From Planococcus versutus (GTDB lineage Bacteria > Bacillota > Bacilli > Bacillales_A > Planococcaceae), in contig NZ_CP016540.2 of assembly GCF_001186155.3 (NCBI RefSeq), positions 2,334,001-2,398,000 on the forward strand: a stretch of 64,000 nucleotides of DNA, in the 5' to 3' direction. The position numbers and the translations under genes are program-made. Below the pieces are notes generated by a model. The model was not told the origin of the DNA. It searched no databases and was given only the letters and a program-made list of their open reading frames with translations. Below are positions 35,262-44,994 of the stretch, piece after piece. The stretch's first letter is position 1; the number at the start of each line of letters is the position of its first letter.

Positions 35262-36239
35262 TCAACTGTTTCTATATTTACGTATAATATCTTCATCTTC
35301 TAAAGACACCAGTCGATTATAGATTTCTTGATCGTAAATTTGCTGGCCGATTGTAAACATCACAGGCTCACAATTGGCAATTTCTTTTTTTATAGAATTT
35401 TCACTAGTTGCTTTATAAAAATTACTGCCTAAATGAAAAGAGGTATAGTAATTTTCTTTGCCCCATTCAGCAATTTTCTCTAACAAAGTTCGCATTGTTT
35501 TTTGGTAGTTTGCTTCAGATAAACTACCTTCTAGATGATAATAAATAGTATCTCCTTTTGCTAAGACATAGCAGGCAGAGACTAGCTTAGTTTCCTGATA
35601 AACGCCAAACAAATGCAAATTTGATCCCATCGAACTAATTAAGGCTTCAAAATAATCATTTGTGAAAAAAAAATAGCTATCCGTTTCTTCTTTCCGTCGA
35701 ACAGATGAATAATACAGCACTAAAAATTCAAAGAGATGACGCACCGTACCCAGTTTTTTCACGACTAAGTCCCCATTGGTCTGGATAGGGATCGAATAGT
35801 TTTTTAAATTGATTGTAAAGGTTTCAAATACAGTCGATATTTTAAAATAATTGTTGAATAAGTGATCGTTCTGCTTTAAAGGATGAAAGCGAATATATTC
35901 TGCAATTATCTTTTCTTTGTAGCAGTATTCTACAAACTCTTTTCTGAAATTGTTTACCAATCGTTGCTGATCCTTTTTTACCTTTACGATAGGGCCACCA
36001 TAACCGTAAGGAGTTGTTACATCAAAAACCGTAACATCTTCGTTATTCACGACTCTTTTAATGAAAGGATAGGCGACTTCACCATCTTCATCTTTATAAT
36101 AAAAAAGAACAGCGACTCCAGGATCTAATTTCAAGGCACTTAGAAAATATTGGTTGGTATAGTATATATCCGTTATATTTAAACCATCGAGGATTCTTTG
36201 CCATCGACTCTGTTCTTGTATTGATATTAGTTCATACAT
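35262..36239 (-). CDS. FemAB/GNAT-like acyltransferase (peptidoglycan or polysaccharide modification type)
   Basis: A 325-residue cytoplasmic protein of the FemAB-like GNAT group. TPYGYGGPIV (about residues 76-85) matches the conserved motif of BioF2-like/FemAB proteins. The second GNAT half contains LHLFGVYQETKLVSACYVLAKGDTIYYHLEGS, typical of acyl-CoA or aminoacyl-tRNA using acceptor domains, and ends with YTSFHLG. The substrate is unknown. Its base composition (many AT codons) is slightly more AT-rich than surrounding housekeeping genes. Confidence 0.7.
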   Translation of the reverse strand: MYELISIQEQSRWQRILDGLNITDIYYTNQYFLSALKLDPGVAVLFYYKDEDGEVAYPFIKRVVNNEDVTVFDVTTPYGYGGPIVKVKKDQQRLVNNFRKEFVEYCYKEKIIAEYIRFHPLKQNDHLFNNYFKISTVFETFTINLKNYSIPIQTNGDLVVKKLGTVRHLFEFLVLYYSSVRRKEETDSYFFFTNDYFEALISSMGSNLHLFGVYQETKLVSACYVLAKGDTIYYHLEGSLSEANYQKTMRTLLEKIAEWGKENYYTSFHLGSNFYKATSENSIKKEIANCEPVMFTIGQQIYDQEIYNRLVSLEDEDIIRKYRNS

Positions 36240-36669
36240 ATATTCCCACCCCTACCTTGCCTAGTAAATCATTTTTAAACCGTTTGAAACGACACTCTTG
36301 TCTCGACTCTCTCTGTTTCTTCTTGTTTTTCAACTAGCCAATTCAATAAAATAATACGCTTTAAAAACGTTTAAAATTAACTAGAAAAAGTATGCTTATT
36401 ACTGACCACTCGATGCACAGACTTTTTAAGATTTCTAATTGAAGATTATTTCTAAAAATTCAGATTATTATAGTTCATTTATATCATACTTAAGTGTTTC
36501 AATCTACAATATTAAGGATAAAGTTTAAATAATTGAGATAAAAACTAAGTACTTAGTCTTTATCTGTTTATTAAAAGAGTTTTACCCTCCATTGAGTAGG
36601 TATTTTGATTCTGATTTATTCGTGTCTTCTCAGTCGAGTACATCTAATATCCCTTTTCTTAAAAAAACA
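36240..36669. other. AT-rich intergenic region without recognised genes
   Basis: About 430 bases upstream of the FemAB-like gene. Very AT-rich, with stop codons in all frames and no convincing promoter, RNA or repeat that I can identify. It may hold the FemAB-like gene promoter. Confidence 0.4.
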
Positions 36670-36675
36670 TAAAAA

Positions 36676-36756
36676 AAGCATCTCTCTTGTTAATGAGAGA
36701 CGCTCAGAGTCTATACGAAAAAGGTTTTGAAACAAGTTAGTTCCAAAACCTCTTTT
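36676..36756 (-). terminator. Two consecutive terminator-like hairpins
   Basis: GCATCTCTC/GAGAGACGC (36678-36702; one mismatch, T-rich on the minus strand after it) and AAAGGTTTTGAA/TTCCAAAACCTCTTT (36719-36756). On the minus strand both are followed by T runs, so they would end transcription coming from 36970-37272 through the structured region. Confidence 0.6.
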
Positions 36757-36769
36757 GTCTATTTTATTT

Positions 36770-36900
36770 TCTGTGACTCCACTCTATTCTTTAGTCCGGC
36801 AATACACGCCTAAGGGGGATGGCAAAGCGAGAAGTATAAATGGTCTTTCTTGGCTTCTCACACGAGCCATCTCCAAAGAGACTAGAGCAGTTATGTTGCT
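36770..36900 (-). ncRNA. Candidate structured RNA
   Basis: A non-coding stretch with nested helices: GGAGATGGC pairs with GCCATCCCC, GAGAAG pairs with CTTCTC inside it, and TAGTC pairs with GACTA outside it. The minus strand is favoured because two T-run hairpins follow there. It matches no riboswitch or RNA class I can name. It could be the 3' UTR of the small winged-helix gene, a regulatory RNA, or a remnant of a mobile element. Confidence 0.35.
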
Positions 36901-36969
36901 TCACAATCTCCAGGTAATTTGAGTTTGTCTATAGTTAAAACATCTGCCCTCTTACTGAGATATGCTTGT

Positions 36970-37272
36970 TTATACTTCTTTTCTCAACCCAATAATTCCA
37001 TTTCTGCGGTAAATAACTTCTTTTGATTCTAATATTTTTAAAACTTTACTTAAGGTTTGATGTGAAATATTAATATCTGCTGTAATTTCTTTAATGGTTT
37101 TAAATAGTACTGCTTGTGATGATGAATTTTTATAAAAGTATTTTAAAAACGATTCACCAATAGCTGCTATTTTCTCAGTTTCTGTTGAAAAGTATGCGCG
37201 ACAATTGTCTACTAGTTTTTCTTCTGAAAAGATAATTGATTTGTTTTGAGTTTGTTCTTCCGCCACTTTCAC
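36970..37272 (-). CDS. Small winged-helix DNA-binding protein
   Basis: A 100-residue protein whose C-terminal part (FKTIKEITADINISHQTLSKVLKILESKEVIYRRNG) is a winged helix of the type seen in RepL-like replication proteins and small MarR/ArsR-like regulators. The N-terminal 40 residues are not recognisable. The start is GTG at 37272, eight bases after GGAGG. It lies just beyond the end of the amidohydrolase operon but behind that operon's terminator, so it is probably separate. A plasmid or phage remnant cannot be excluded. Confidence 0.55.
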   Translation of the reverse strand: MKVAEEQTQNKSIIFSEEKLVDNCRAYFSTETEKIAAIGESFLKYFYKNSSSQAVLFKTIKEITADINISHQTLSKVLKILESKEVIYRRNGIIGLRKEV

Positions 37273-37410
37273 TCAACCGCCTCCAAGCTTTGTAGGATAA
37301 GTTACGTAGTTATTAGTTGTATACCCTATCTTAGTTCCAATATACACACTATATCAAAAAATACTGATAATTCCAAAATACGCATATATTTTTACATTTT
37401 ATGGACAACG

Positions 37411-37451
37411 AAAAAACCAGAAAAAAGAATGATTCTTTTTTCTGGTTTTAT
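37411..37451 (-). terminator. Rho-independent terminator after the N-carbamoylase gene
   Basis: AAAACCAGAAAAAAGAAT and ATTCTTTTTTCTGGTTTT form a near-perfect 18-bp stem around G, with T runs on both strands. Confidence 0.85.
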
Positions 37452-37465
37452 TAAATTCAACGAGA

Positions 37466-38767
37466 TTAGTTTTTCATCGCATCTTCGATAAAATCTTTCA
37501 ATACATGAATTCCCATTACACAGTCATTCAAAGATGACCATTCTTTTGGGTTATGACTGATCCCGTCTTTGCTTCGAACAAAAAGCATCGCGACCGGAAT
37601 AAAGCGGCCAAGATTCATTGCATCATGACCAGCTCCGCTTGGAATGTAAGTGGGTGCGATATTAAACTTATTCAATGATTTAGCTAACCGTTTCTGCAAG
37701 TCTTTAGCAATCGGTACCGGCTGTATACGCGTATTCACCTTAATGTTTGATCGAATTTCATGTGCATTTGCTACTTTTTCTGCTTGCTTGCATAATTGAT
37801 CAAGCAATTGGTCTCTTGGCTCTTCATTTATATCGCGGATATCGATAAGCATTTTCACACTTTCCGGAATAACATTTGCTCCATTTGGAAAAACAGTTAA
37901 CTTCCCGACAGTTGCAACTGCCGTATGGTTTAATGCTTTTGGAAATTGAGGAATCGATTGAAGAAGTTCTGCCGCCGCTACTAAACAATCTTTCCGACCA
38001 ATCATCGGCGTATTACCCGCATGTCCTGCTTCGCCGATATACTCAACTTCTACCCACGCTGGCCCTGCAATGCCACTTACAATACCCACTGGTTGGTTTG
38101 CTTGTTCTAATTTTCTTCCTTGTTCGATATGAACTTCTACAAACAGTTCTAACTCTTCTAAATTTCTTTTAGCAGCTTTAAATGACTCTAGCGTACTGCC
38201 ATAATGCGCCAATACTTGTTCTAATGTTTCATTATTGTAATCATGAAGTTGATCTATTTCTTGATCTGTCATTGCACCTGTCATCGCTTGACTGCCTGTT
38301 AAACCACTATTAAAACGAGATCCCTCTTCATCAGAAAAAATAATGACTTCATATGGCTTGTCTGGAATATAGCCTGTTTCTTTCCATGATTCGACAACTT
38401 CCAGTGCAGATAAAACACCTAGTGGACCATCAAAATTCCCACCACTTGGCACACTGTCGACATGTGAACCTGAAGCAATCGCTGGCCGCTTAGTCTTTCC
38501 TTCTAATCGAGCTAATACATTCCCTGCTCCATCTTCAGAAACTTCCAGCCCCGCTTCTTGCATCCATTTTTTAACGAGCGCTTTCGCGGCTTTTTCATCG
38601 TCTGAAAACCCAGGACGTTTTACCCCTCCAACTTGAACAAATCCTATCTGAGATAATTCGAACAATCGTTTTGCAATACGCTCACCGCTGATTCCTGAAT
38701 GATCGAGTTTGATGTTATAATCTTTTAGCAACTCTTCATATAAGGGATTGTTAGTATGTTCTAGCAT
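37466..38767 (-). CDS. Zinc-dependent M20 hydrolase (N-carbamoyl-L-amino acid hydrolase / allantoate amidohydrolase type)
   Basis: A 433-residue M20 family enzyme of the AmaB/AllC group. Metal ligands are in ASGSHVDSVPSGGNFDGPLG and IFSDEEGSRF; the dimerisation-domain motif HIEQGRKLE and GHAGNTPM follow, then SGAGHDAM near the C-terminus. It would hydrolyse N-carbamoyl amino acids or ureido compounds. The ATG at 38767 follows CAGGAGGAAATT. It lies 20 bases after the M20D gene, in an operon with that gene and a transporter. The specific substrate is not visible. Confidence 0.87.
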   Translation of the reverse strand: MLEHTNNPLYEELLKDYNIKLDHSGISGERIAKRLFELSQIGFVQVGGVKRPGFSDDEKAAKALVKKWMQEAGLEVSEDGAGNVLARLEGKTKRPAIASGSHVDSVPSGGNFDGPLGVLSALEVVESWKETGYIPDKPYEVIIFSDEEGSRFNSGLTGSQAMTGAMTDQEIDQLHDYNNETLEQVLAHYGSTLESFKAAKRNLEELELFVEVHIEQGRKLEQANQPVGIVSGIAGPAWVEVEYIGEAGHAGNTPMIGRKDCLVAAAELLQSIPQFPKALNHTAVATVGKLTVFPNGANVIPESVKMLIDIRDINEEPRDQLLDQLCKQAEKVANAHEIRSNIKVNTRIQPVPIAKDLQKRLAKSLNKFNIAPTYIPSGAGHDAMNLGRFIPVAMLFVRSKDGISHNPKEWSSLNDCVMGIHVLKDFIEDAMKN

Positions 38768-38787
38768 AATTTCCTCCTGAGTTGTGA

Positions 38788-39963
38788 TTATTTTGTTAAA
38801 AAAGACCATGCGTATTGTGCGTAAAGTTCAGCACCTGTCACCATTGAATCCTCATCAACATTAAACTTTCCGTGATGATGTGCCCATTGTGTATCTTTTT
38901 TAGCATTACCACTTCCAACCAACGCAAAGCTTCCTGGAACTTCGTCTAAGTAAAATGAAAAGTCCTCTCCACCCATGGTCGGTTCTTCTTTATATACAGA
39001 ATCTTCGCCGAATGCTTCACTTGCGACTTGTTGAACTAAATGAGCACTTTCTGTTTCATTAATAACAGCTTGCGTTCCACGAATATAGTCTACTTCTGCA
39101 GTACCTCCATAGATTGCTGCTGTATGATTTGCATAAACCTGTAGTTGCTTTTCAATGTGATCACGAATCGCAGGATCAAAGCATCTTACTGTACCTTCGA
39201 TTTCTGCATTTTCAGCGATGATATTAAAGCGAGTTCCAACAACCATTTTGCCGATGGTCACAACAGCTGATTGCATAGGATCGACTGTGCGAGAGACGAT
39301 TGACTGAATGTTCATTACAAATGAAGAAGCAATGACAGCAGTGTCAATGCAAGCTTGTGGCATGGCACCGTGTCCTCCTTGTCCTTTAAAACGTACATTA
39401 AAAATATCTGCTGAAGCAAATGCTGGACCTGGACTACAAGCTACTGTACTCGTAGCTCCTTGAGACCAGATATGAATACCAAAAACGTTATCAACTCCAT
39501 CTACAGCTCCTTGCTTGACCATTGCTTTAGCACCCGTTGCGACTTCTTCAGCAGGCTGAAAAATAAATCGGACATTGCCTGGAATTTCTTCTTTTACGCT
39601 GTCCAAAGCTTTTGCAGCTGCTAAAAGCATAGCCGTATGAACGTCATGTCCACAAGCATGCATTTTACCAAGTTCTTTTGACTTATAAGTCAAGTCTGTA
39701 TTTAGTTCTTCAACAGACAATGCATCCATATCTGCCCGCAAGGCAACGGTTTTTCCTTTTTTTCCACCTTCAAGCTCTGCTATGACGCCAGTCGGTTCCA
39801 TTTTGCGCGCTTTGATGCCAAGCTTTATTAAATAATCGTATACAAACTGGGAAGTTTCATACTCTTCCCATGACAATTCAGGCTCACTGTGAAGTTTGCG
39901 ACGAATTTCAATCATTTCGTGACTATTTTCTTTTATAGCGTTTTTTATTGTTTGATTGATCAT
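38788..39963 (-). CDS. M20D family amidohydrolase (N-acyl amino acid deacylase type)
   Basis: A 391-residue metallo-amidohydrolase. Motifs: RRKLHSEPELSWEEYET, ALRADMDALS, MHACGHDVHTAMLL (metal-binding Cys/His), FQPAEEVATGA, and the C-terminal TMGGEDFSFYL. Members hydrolyse N-acyl amino acids, hippurate or indole-acetyl conjugates. The operon with a carbamoylase-type hydrolase and a membrane transporter suggests scavenging of N-blocked amino acids or small peptides. Confidence 0.9.
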   Translation of the reverse strand: MINQTIKNAIKENSHEMIEIRRKLHSEPELSWEEYETSQFVYDYLIKLGIKARKMEPTGVIAELEGGKKGKTVALRADMDALSVEELNTDLTYKSKELGKMHACGHDVHTAMLLAAAKALDSVKEEIPGNVRFIFQPAEEVATGAKAMVKQGAVDGVDNVFGIHIWSQGATSTVACSPGPAFASADIFNVRFKGQGGHGAMPQACIDTAVIASSFVMNIQSIVSRTVDPMQSAVVTIGKMVVGTRFNIIAENAEIEGTVRCFDPAIRDHIEKQLQVYANHTAAIYGGTAEVDYIRGTQAVINETESAHLVQQVASEAFGEDSVYKEEPTMGGEDFSFYLDEVPGSFALVGSGNAKKDTQWAHHHGKFNVDEDSMVTGAELYAQYAWSFLTK

Positions 39964-40028
39964 TGTGAATTCACTCCAATTTCTGTTTTATGAAACGTGT
40001 TCCCCGCATGCTCAATCAAAATGAATGT

Positions 40029-41225
40029 TTATAGGAAGCCTACAAATATACCGGCCAAAATGACAGAAACAATCGTAACCGTGATAAAGCCCGCCACTAG
40101 CATCGGTGGCAACATATGACTTGTTAGAACTTCACGTTCTTGTTCGTCTTTGGTCAACGAGTTGATAACTTCTACAGTAATAATATAATCTGCTGGAAAC
40201 CCGTACAAAGCCGTTAAAGAAACTGCGAATGCCATTTCTTTACTAACTTTCAGAAGCTTACCGACAATAAGTGAGAAGATGTACATTCCAGCAACACCGA
40301 TAACGATACAGCCAATAAGCGGATACATTATTTCTACCATCATGCTTGGTGTGGCATTTTTTAAGCCGTCAAAAATGAATAGCAACAAGCCCATGATCGC
40401 GAATCCAAAGCCGTTCGCTTTTTGTAATGGATGACGTTCAAGGAAACCGATACTACGTGCAATAACACCAAATAGTAAACATAAAACGAATGGGCTGATT
40501 CCGACAACTGGCGTTAAAAGAACCGACGTTAAGTAAGCTAGATAGCCTACTAGTGCCAAGCGGAAAAACTTGAAAAAGTCTGTATTGTATTTTTCTGGCA
40601 TCTTTGCAAACATGCGCGGTTCTCTTACTGTTTTTTCCGTAGTTCCTGATTGTTCGCCAGGCAATTGCTTAGCTGTCAATTCATTGTTTCTAAATTTCTC
40701 TAGTAGGTTTTTCCCTTCTTTTTTCAACATAATCGAAGTCAATGGATACCCTGCAAATCCTTGCACAACATAAATGACGATTGCGAAAACTGCTAGTGTT
40801 GGAAGTCCTGCAGCAGCTGCTCCTTCTGACATAATCAATGCAGATACTAGTCCACCAACTAAAGGCGGAATCGCGACTACTACTGTTTGAAAATCAAACA
40901 GTAAAGTACCGATACCGAATAAAGCGGCAACAATTCCTAAAATACCGGATATTGCAATTAAGATTGTTTTCCATTGTTCTTTTAATTCTTGTAAAGACAA
41001 CAAAGTTCCCATATTGGTAATCAGTAAATAAATAAGCATGACGGCAACAGCCGGTGGAATTCCTGCAAGCGTAACAATTTCAGGAGGAAAGAATGTCCAA
41101 AATCCGAGTAAGAACAAAACCCCACTGACAAATATTGAAGGAATCCAAGCTTTTGTGCGAATTGAAACTGCTTCGCCGATAAATAAAACTAAAATTAAAA
41201 TAGCTAATGCCAGCATTTGAGACAT
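40029..41225 (-). CDS. Multi-pass membrane transporter, GltS-like architecture
   Basis: A 398-residue protein with about ten or eleven transmembrane segments in two halves separated by a polar loop (about residues 190-225). The architecture and Gly-rich mid-helix motifs (LVGGLVSALIMSEGAAAAGLP; VSLTALYGFPADYII) resemble sodium/glutamate (GltS) type symporters and related uncharacterised families. It is the first gene of the operon with the two M20 hydrolases and would take up their substrate. The ATG at 41225 follows AAAAAAGGAGGAAACCAAC; a longer frame upstream lacks family features. Confidence 0.65.
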   Translation of the reverse strand: MSQMLALAILILVLFIGEAVSIRTKAWIPSIFVSGVLFLLGFWTFFPPEIVTLAGIPPAVAVMLIYLLITNMGTLLSLQELKEQWKTILIAISGILGIVAALFGIGTLLFDFQTVVVAIPPLVGGLVSALIMSEGAAAAGLPTLAVFAIVIYVVQGFAGYPLTSIMLKKEGKNLLEKFRNNELTAKQLPGEQSGTTEKTVREPRMFAKMPEKYNTDFFKFFRLALVGYLAYLTSVLLTPVVGISPFVLCLLFGVIARSIGFLERHPLQKANGFGFAIMGLLLFIFDGLKNATPSMMVEIMYPLIGCIVIGVAGMYIFSLIVGKLLKVSKEMAFAVSLTALYGFPADYIITVEVINSLTKDEQEREVLTSHMLPPMLVAGFITVTIVSVILAGIFVGFL

Positions 41226-41551
41226 GTTGGTTTCCTCCTTTTTTTGTAACAAATAATGTGTGCTTTCGAGCTCCACACTATTTTTGTTAGTATCAAAATA
41301 GTAGCACAACATTCTCTTCTAATACATGGAATTTATAGACTATTTAGAAATAATATTCACTTCAACTACAAATATATTTTATGAAACCGATTCCGCTAGC
41401 TATATATTGCATACTTTAGCTAATTTAAAATCTTTTTAATATATGTCTAAATTGTGAACAGAGCTTACTTTGTAATGGATTAAAAGTTTACGCAGAGACA
41501 ATTAGAGGTAAATAAATAAGATACGCATAAACCAAAAGGAGGATGTCTAGA

Positions 41552-42976
41552 ATGGACGGAAGACATTATATTAACGGTGAATGGACAACTACAGGCGATG
41601 GAAAAATTGACGTTTTGAATCCTGCGACTGGTGAAATTTTAGGTTCAGTGCCTAATGGTGGCGAACGAGAAGCGACTCAAGCAATCGAAGCAGCAGCTGC
41701 TGCATTTCCAGAATGGTCAAAAACGACTGCATATCACCGTGCAGAAGTTTTAATGAAATGGCATGATTTATTACTCGAACACAAACAAGAAATTGGCGAA
41801 ATTTTAACAAAAGAGATGGGAAAACCTTTAGCTGAAGCAATTGGAGAAATTGAGTATTCGGCCTCATTTGTTTCATGGTTTGCTGAAGAAGGCAAACGTA
41901 TGTACGGAAGAACAATTCCCGCTACGAAAGAAGGAAAGCGCATCCAAATCAATAAACAGCCTGTTGGTGTTGTTGTATCTATTACCCCTTGGAACTTTCC
42001 TGCTGCTATGATGGCAAGAAAAATGGCTCCTGCTCTTGCTGCAGGTTGTACGTTCGTAGCCAAGCCCGCTAAAATGACACCGTTAACTGCAGTAAAAATG
42101 TACGAACTTGCGATTGAAGCTGGTTTCCCTAAAGGCGTCATTAACTTGGTCACTGGCAGCGCTAGTAAAATTGGCAAAGTATTTACTAGTCATCCAGATG
42201 TCCGTAAACTAACCTTTACCGGATCAACGGGAATTGGCAAAGAACTGATGAAACAAGCTTCAGAAACTATGTTGAACTTATCTTTAGAACTAGGTGGTCA
42301 CGCGCCAATTATTGTTTTAGAAGATGCAAATATGGATTTAGCGATTGAAGGTGTTATGGCATCAAAATTCCGTAATGCTGGACAAACATGTGTCTGCGGT
42401 AACCGTATTTATGTTCAACAAAGCATTGTCGAGGAGTTCTCTAAAAAGCTCAGTGAAGCTGCAAGCAAACTAAAAGTTGGAAATGGCTTAGACGAAGGTG
42501 TAAAAATTGGTCCGCTAGTCAATAAAGAGGGCTACGAAAAAGTTGAAAAGCATGTACAAGACGCTGTTGATAAAGGCGCTAAAGTACTTGTCGGCGGAGA
42601 CGGTCGCACCGAAAACAATGCTTACTTCTATAACCCCACTGTCTTAACAAACGCTACCTCTGATATGTTAGTCATGAACGAAGAAACCTTTGGCCCTGTC
42701 GCACCAATTATGACATTTGAAACAGATAAAGAAGCTGTTCAATTAGCGAATGACACTCGTTTTGGATTAGCCGCTTACTTTTTCACTGAAAGTATGTCGC
42801 GCGGTACTTATATCTCTGAAAATCTGGATTATGGGATTGTCGGATGGAATGATGGAGCTCCGTCTACTGCTCAAGCTCCATTTGGTGGAATGAAAGAAAG
42901 TGGTATCGGTCGTGAAGGCGGCCAAGAAGGATTGGACGCATTTTTGGAAACAAAGTATGTTTCAATCAAAATTTAA
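41552..42976 (+). CDS. NAD(P)-dependent aldehyde dehydrogenase, succinate-semialdehyde dehydrogenase type
   Basis: A 474-residue class I-like [23 protein letters not shown] is the cofactor entrance, [12 protein letters not shown] the Rossmann turn, [10 protein letters not shown] supplies the general base Glu, and [14 protein letters not shown] the nucleophilic Cys. Sequence style fits GabD (succinate semialdehyde to succinate). The ATG at 41552 has AAAGGAGG at proper spacing; the ATG at 41543 directly abuts the Shine-Dalgarno. No GABA aminotransferase is adjacent, so the physiological aldehyde is unproven. Confidence 0.88.
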   Translation: MDGRHYINGEWTTTGDGKIDVLNPATGEILGSVPNGGEREATQAIEAAAAAFPEWSKTTAYHRAEVLMKWHDLLLEHKQEIGEILTKEMGKPLAEAIGEIEYSASFVSWFAEEGKRMYGRTIPATKEGKRIQINKQPVGVVVSITPWNFPAAMMARKMAPALAAGCTFVAKPAKMTPLTAVKMYELAIEAGFPKGVINLVTGSASKIGKVFTSHPDVRKLTFTGSTGIGKELMKQASETMLNLSLELGGHAPIIVLEDANMDLAIEGVMASKFRNAGQTCVCGNRIYVQQSIVEEFSKKLSEAASKLKVGNGLDEGVKIGPLVNKEGYEKVEKHVQDAVDKGAKVLVGGDGRTENNAYFYNPTVLTNATSDMLVMNEETFGPVAPIMTFETDKEAVQLANDTRFGLAAYFFTESMSRGTYISENLDYGIVGWNDGAPSTAQAPFGGMKESGIGREGGQEGLDAFLETKYVSIKI

Positions 42977-42987
42977 ATCTGATCTAT

Positions 42988-43026
42988 AAAAAGAAGCTAT
43001 CCGGAAATTCCGGATAGCTTCTTTTT
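42988..43026. terminator. Bidirectional terminator, ALDH / thrB
   Basis: AAAAAGAAGCTATCCGGAA and TTCCGGATAGCTTCTTTTT form a 19-bp perfect stem around A, serving both convergent genes. Confidence 0.92.
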
Positions 43027-43030
43027 CCTT

Positions 43031-43936
43031 TTATACGATTGTTTCACATATGTTGATTCCTGTAGAAGATGGCTTTGTAACTAAGCATTCATACAGCGGA
43101 AATTCTTTCGCCAATTGTTCCGCTACTGCCGTTTCTCTTCCTTTTTCTACTGCGATGAACAAAGAAGGTCCTGCTCCACTAATCGCTGAACCAAACACCT
43201 CGAGTTCAAGACAACTTTGCTGTATGGCATCAAAGTTAGGGAATTTGTCTTTACGATAAGGTTCATGAAAAACATCTTTTTGCATCATGCGTCCCGCTGT
43301 CTGCCAGTCTCCTTTTGCTAAAGCTGCGGATACAACATTGCCTGCAGCACTCCCTTGCACAGCTATTTTATGAGATAAGGTTTTTGGCAGGAGGTCACGC
43401 GATTCTGAAGTCAAAAATTCCGTAGGAGGAATTAATATAACAACCCCAATTTCTACTTCTGGGACGTGAACAATTTCTAATTCTTCTTTATCAAAATAAG
43501 AAATCGTCAACCCTCCAAGAAATGACGCTGAGATATTGTCCGGATGCCCTTCTAGTTCGGTTCCGATTCCCAACTTTTCTTTCATTGACAGTTTTAGCCC
43601 CATCAAGCGATCAGCAATTTCAATGCCGGCAGCGATTGCTGTTGCACTGCTGCCAAGACCTCTGCTCAATGGAATTTCCGTATTCACGACCAATTTCGCA
43701 GCAGGCAATGATTGATCATATTTATCCGCAACCCACTGTGCCGTTGCGGCAATCAGATTGTCAGTACCGGTCTCAATCTGCTGATAGCCTTGATCTTTGT
43801 ATTCGATAAGCCAAGTAGCGGCGGGAGACACATAAACGACCATATGAAGATCTAATGCCAGACCAATCGAATCAAATCCGGGACCTAGATTAGCGGTCGA
43901 TGCTGGCACAGTCACTGAAAATTCTCTCCAGTTCAT
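43031..43936 (-). CDS. thrB: Homoserine kinase
   Basis: A 301-residue GHMP kinase that phosphorylates homoserine in threonine synthesis. [19 protein letters not shown] at the N-terminus, the ATP loop [12 protein letters not shown] (about residues 88-99) and [13 protein letters not shown] near the C-terminus define the family. It overlaps the thrC stop by four bases and ends the hom-thrC-thrB operon. Confidence 0.97.
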   Translation of the reverse strand: MNWREFSVTVPASTANLGPGFDSIGLALDLHMVVYVSPAATWLIEYKDQGYQQIETGTDNLIAATAQWVADKYDQSLPAAKLVVNTEIPLSRGLGSSATAIAAGIEIADRLMGLKLSMKEKLGIGTELEGHPDNISASFLGGLTISYFDKEELEIVHVPEVEIGVVILIPPTEFLTSESRDLLPKTLSHKIAVQGSAAGNVVSAALAKGDWQTAGRMMQKDVFHEPYRKDKFPNFDAIQQSCLELEVFGSAISGAGPSLFIAVEKGRETAVAEQLAKEFPLYECLVTKPSSTGINICETIV

Positions 43937-44994
43937 ACGCTCACTCCTTTTTTCAAATCCTCCCAGAAACGTTCCATATCTTCGGGAACAAGAAGTGCTT
44001 TGTGCTGATTAACAGAAATTGCTGTTTCAGGATCTTTCAGTCCATTTCCTGTCAAAACAGCAACTACTTTTGAGCCTTTTTTCAACAGGCCATTTTCTAC
44101 TTGCTTTTTAATCCCTGCAATAGAAGCACACGAAGCCGGTTCAGCAAATACCCCTTCAGTTCGAGCCAAGAGCTGATAAGCTTCAAGGATTTCTTCATCA
44201 GTAGCCGCTAAAATCGTTCCATTTGATTGATTTAAAGCATCAAGCGCTAATTGCCAACTTGCCGGATTTCCAATGCGAATAGCAGTTGCTACCGTCTCTG
44301 GATTTTTTACAATTTTATTATGAACGATTGGTGCTGCACCTGCTGCTTGGATGCCGAGAAGCACCGGACGTTTTTCACCAGTACGTTCCGCATATTCTGT
44401 AAAGCCTTTCCAAGAAGCTGAAATGTTGCCTGCGTTACCAACGGGCAATGCGAAGATATCTGGTACTTGCCCCAATTGATCAATCACTTCAAATGCGATT
44501 GTTTTCTGTCCTTCTAAGCGGTAAGGGTTGACCGAATTGACTAAAGCAATGCCTGCTTCTTGACCTACTTCACGCACTATTTGCAGTGCTTCATCAAAAT
44601 TTCCTTTGATTTCAAGAATTTCCGCTCCATACATTTTTGCCTGTGCCAGTTTTCCGAGTGCAATACGGCCTTCTGGAATGACAACAATCGTCCGCATACC
44701 GGCTCTTGCACCGTATGCTGCAGCCGAGGCAGACGTGTTGCCTGTCGAAGCACAAATCAATACAGTTTTGCCTTCTTCTTTTGCTTTAGCGACAGCCATC
44801 ACCATGCCGCGGTCTTTAAAAGAACCTGTTGGGTTGGCACCTTCTAGTTTTACGTACAGCTCAATTCCCCACTCTGTTGATAGTTTTTCCAAACGAACAA
44901 GCGGTGTATTGCCTTCTTGCAAAGTCAGTGAAGGGGTATTTTCTGTAACTGGAAGCCACTCTTTATGTTCCTCGATTAATCCTTGCCATCTCAT
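43933..44994 (-). CDS. thrC: Threonine synthase
   Basis: A 353-residue PLP enzyme converting O-phosphohomoserine to threonine. [10 protein letters not shown] carries the PLP lysine, followed by [34 protein letters not shown] (phosphate/PLP cup) and [10 protein letters not shown]. It overlaps hom and thrB by four bases each, so the three are translationally coupled. Confidence 0.97.
   Translation of the reverse strand: MRWQGLIEEHKEWLPVTENTPSLTLQEGNTPLVRLEKLSTEWGIELYVKLEGANPTGSFKDRGMVMAVAKAKEEGKTVLICASTGNTSASAAAYGARAGMRTIVVIPEGRIALGKLAQAKMYGAEILEIKGNFDEALQIVREVGQEAGIALVNSVNPYRLEGQKTIAFEVIDQLGQVPDIFALPVGNAGNISASWKGFTEYAERTGEKRPVLLGIQAAGAAPIVHNKIVKNPETVATAIRIGNPASWQLALDALNQSNGTILAATDEEILEAYQLLARTEGVFAEPASCASIAGIKKQVENGLLKKGSKVVAVLTGNGLKDPETAISVNQHKALLVPEDMERFWEDLKKGVSV

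Noticed and set aside
36970..37272. Plasmid replication gene repL indicating an integrated plasmid
   Set aside because: Only the short winged-helix segment is similar; no other plasmid functions, origin or insertion boundaries are visible.
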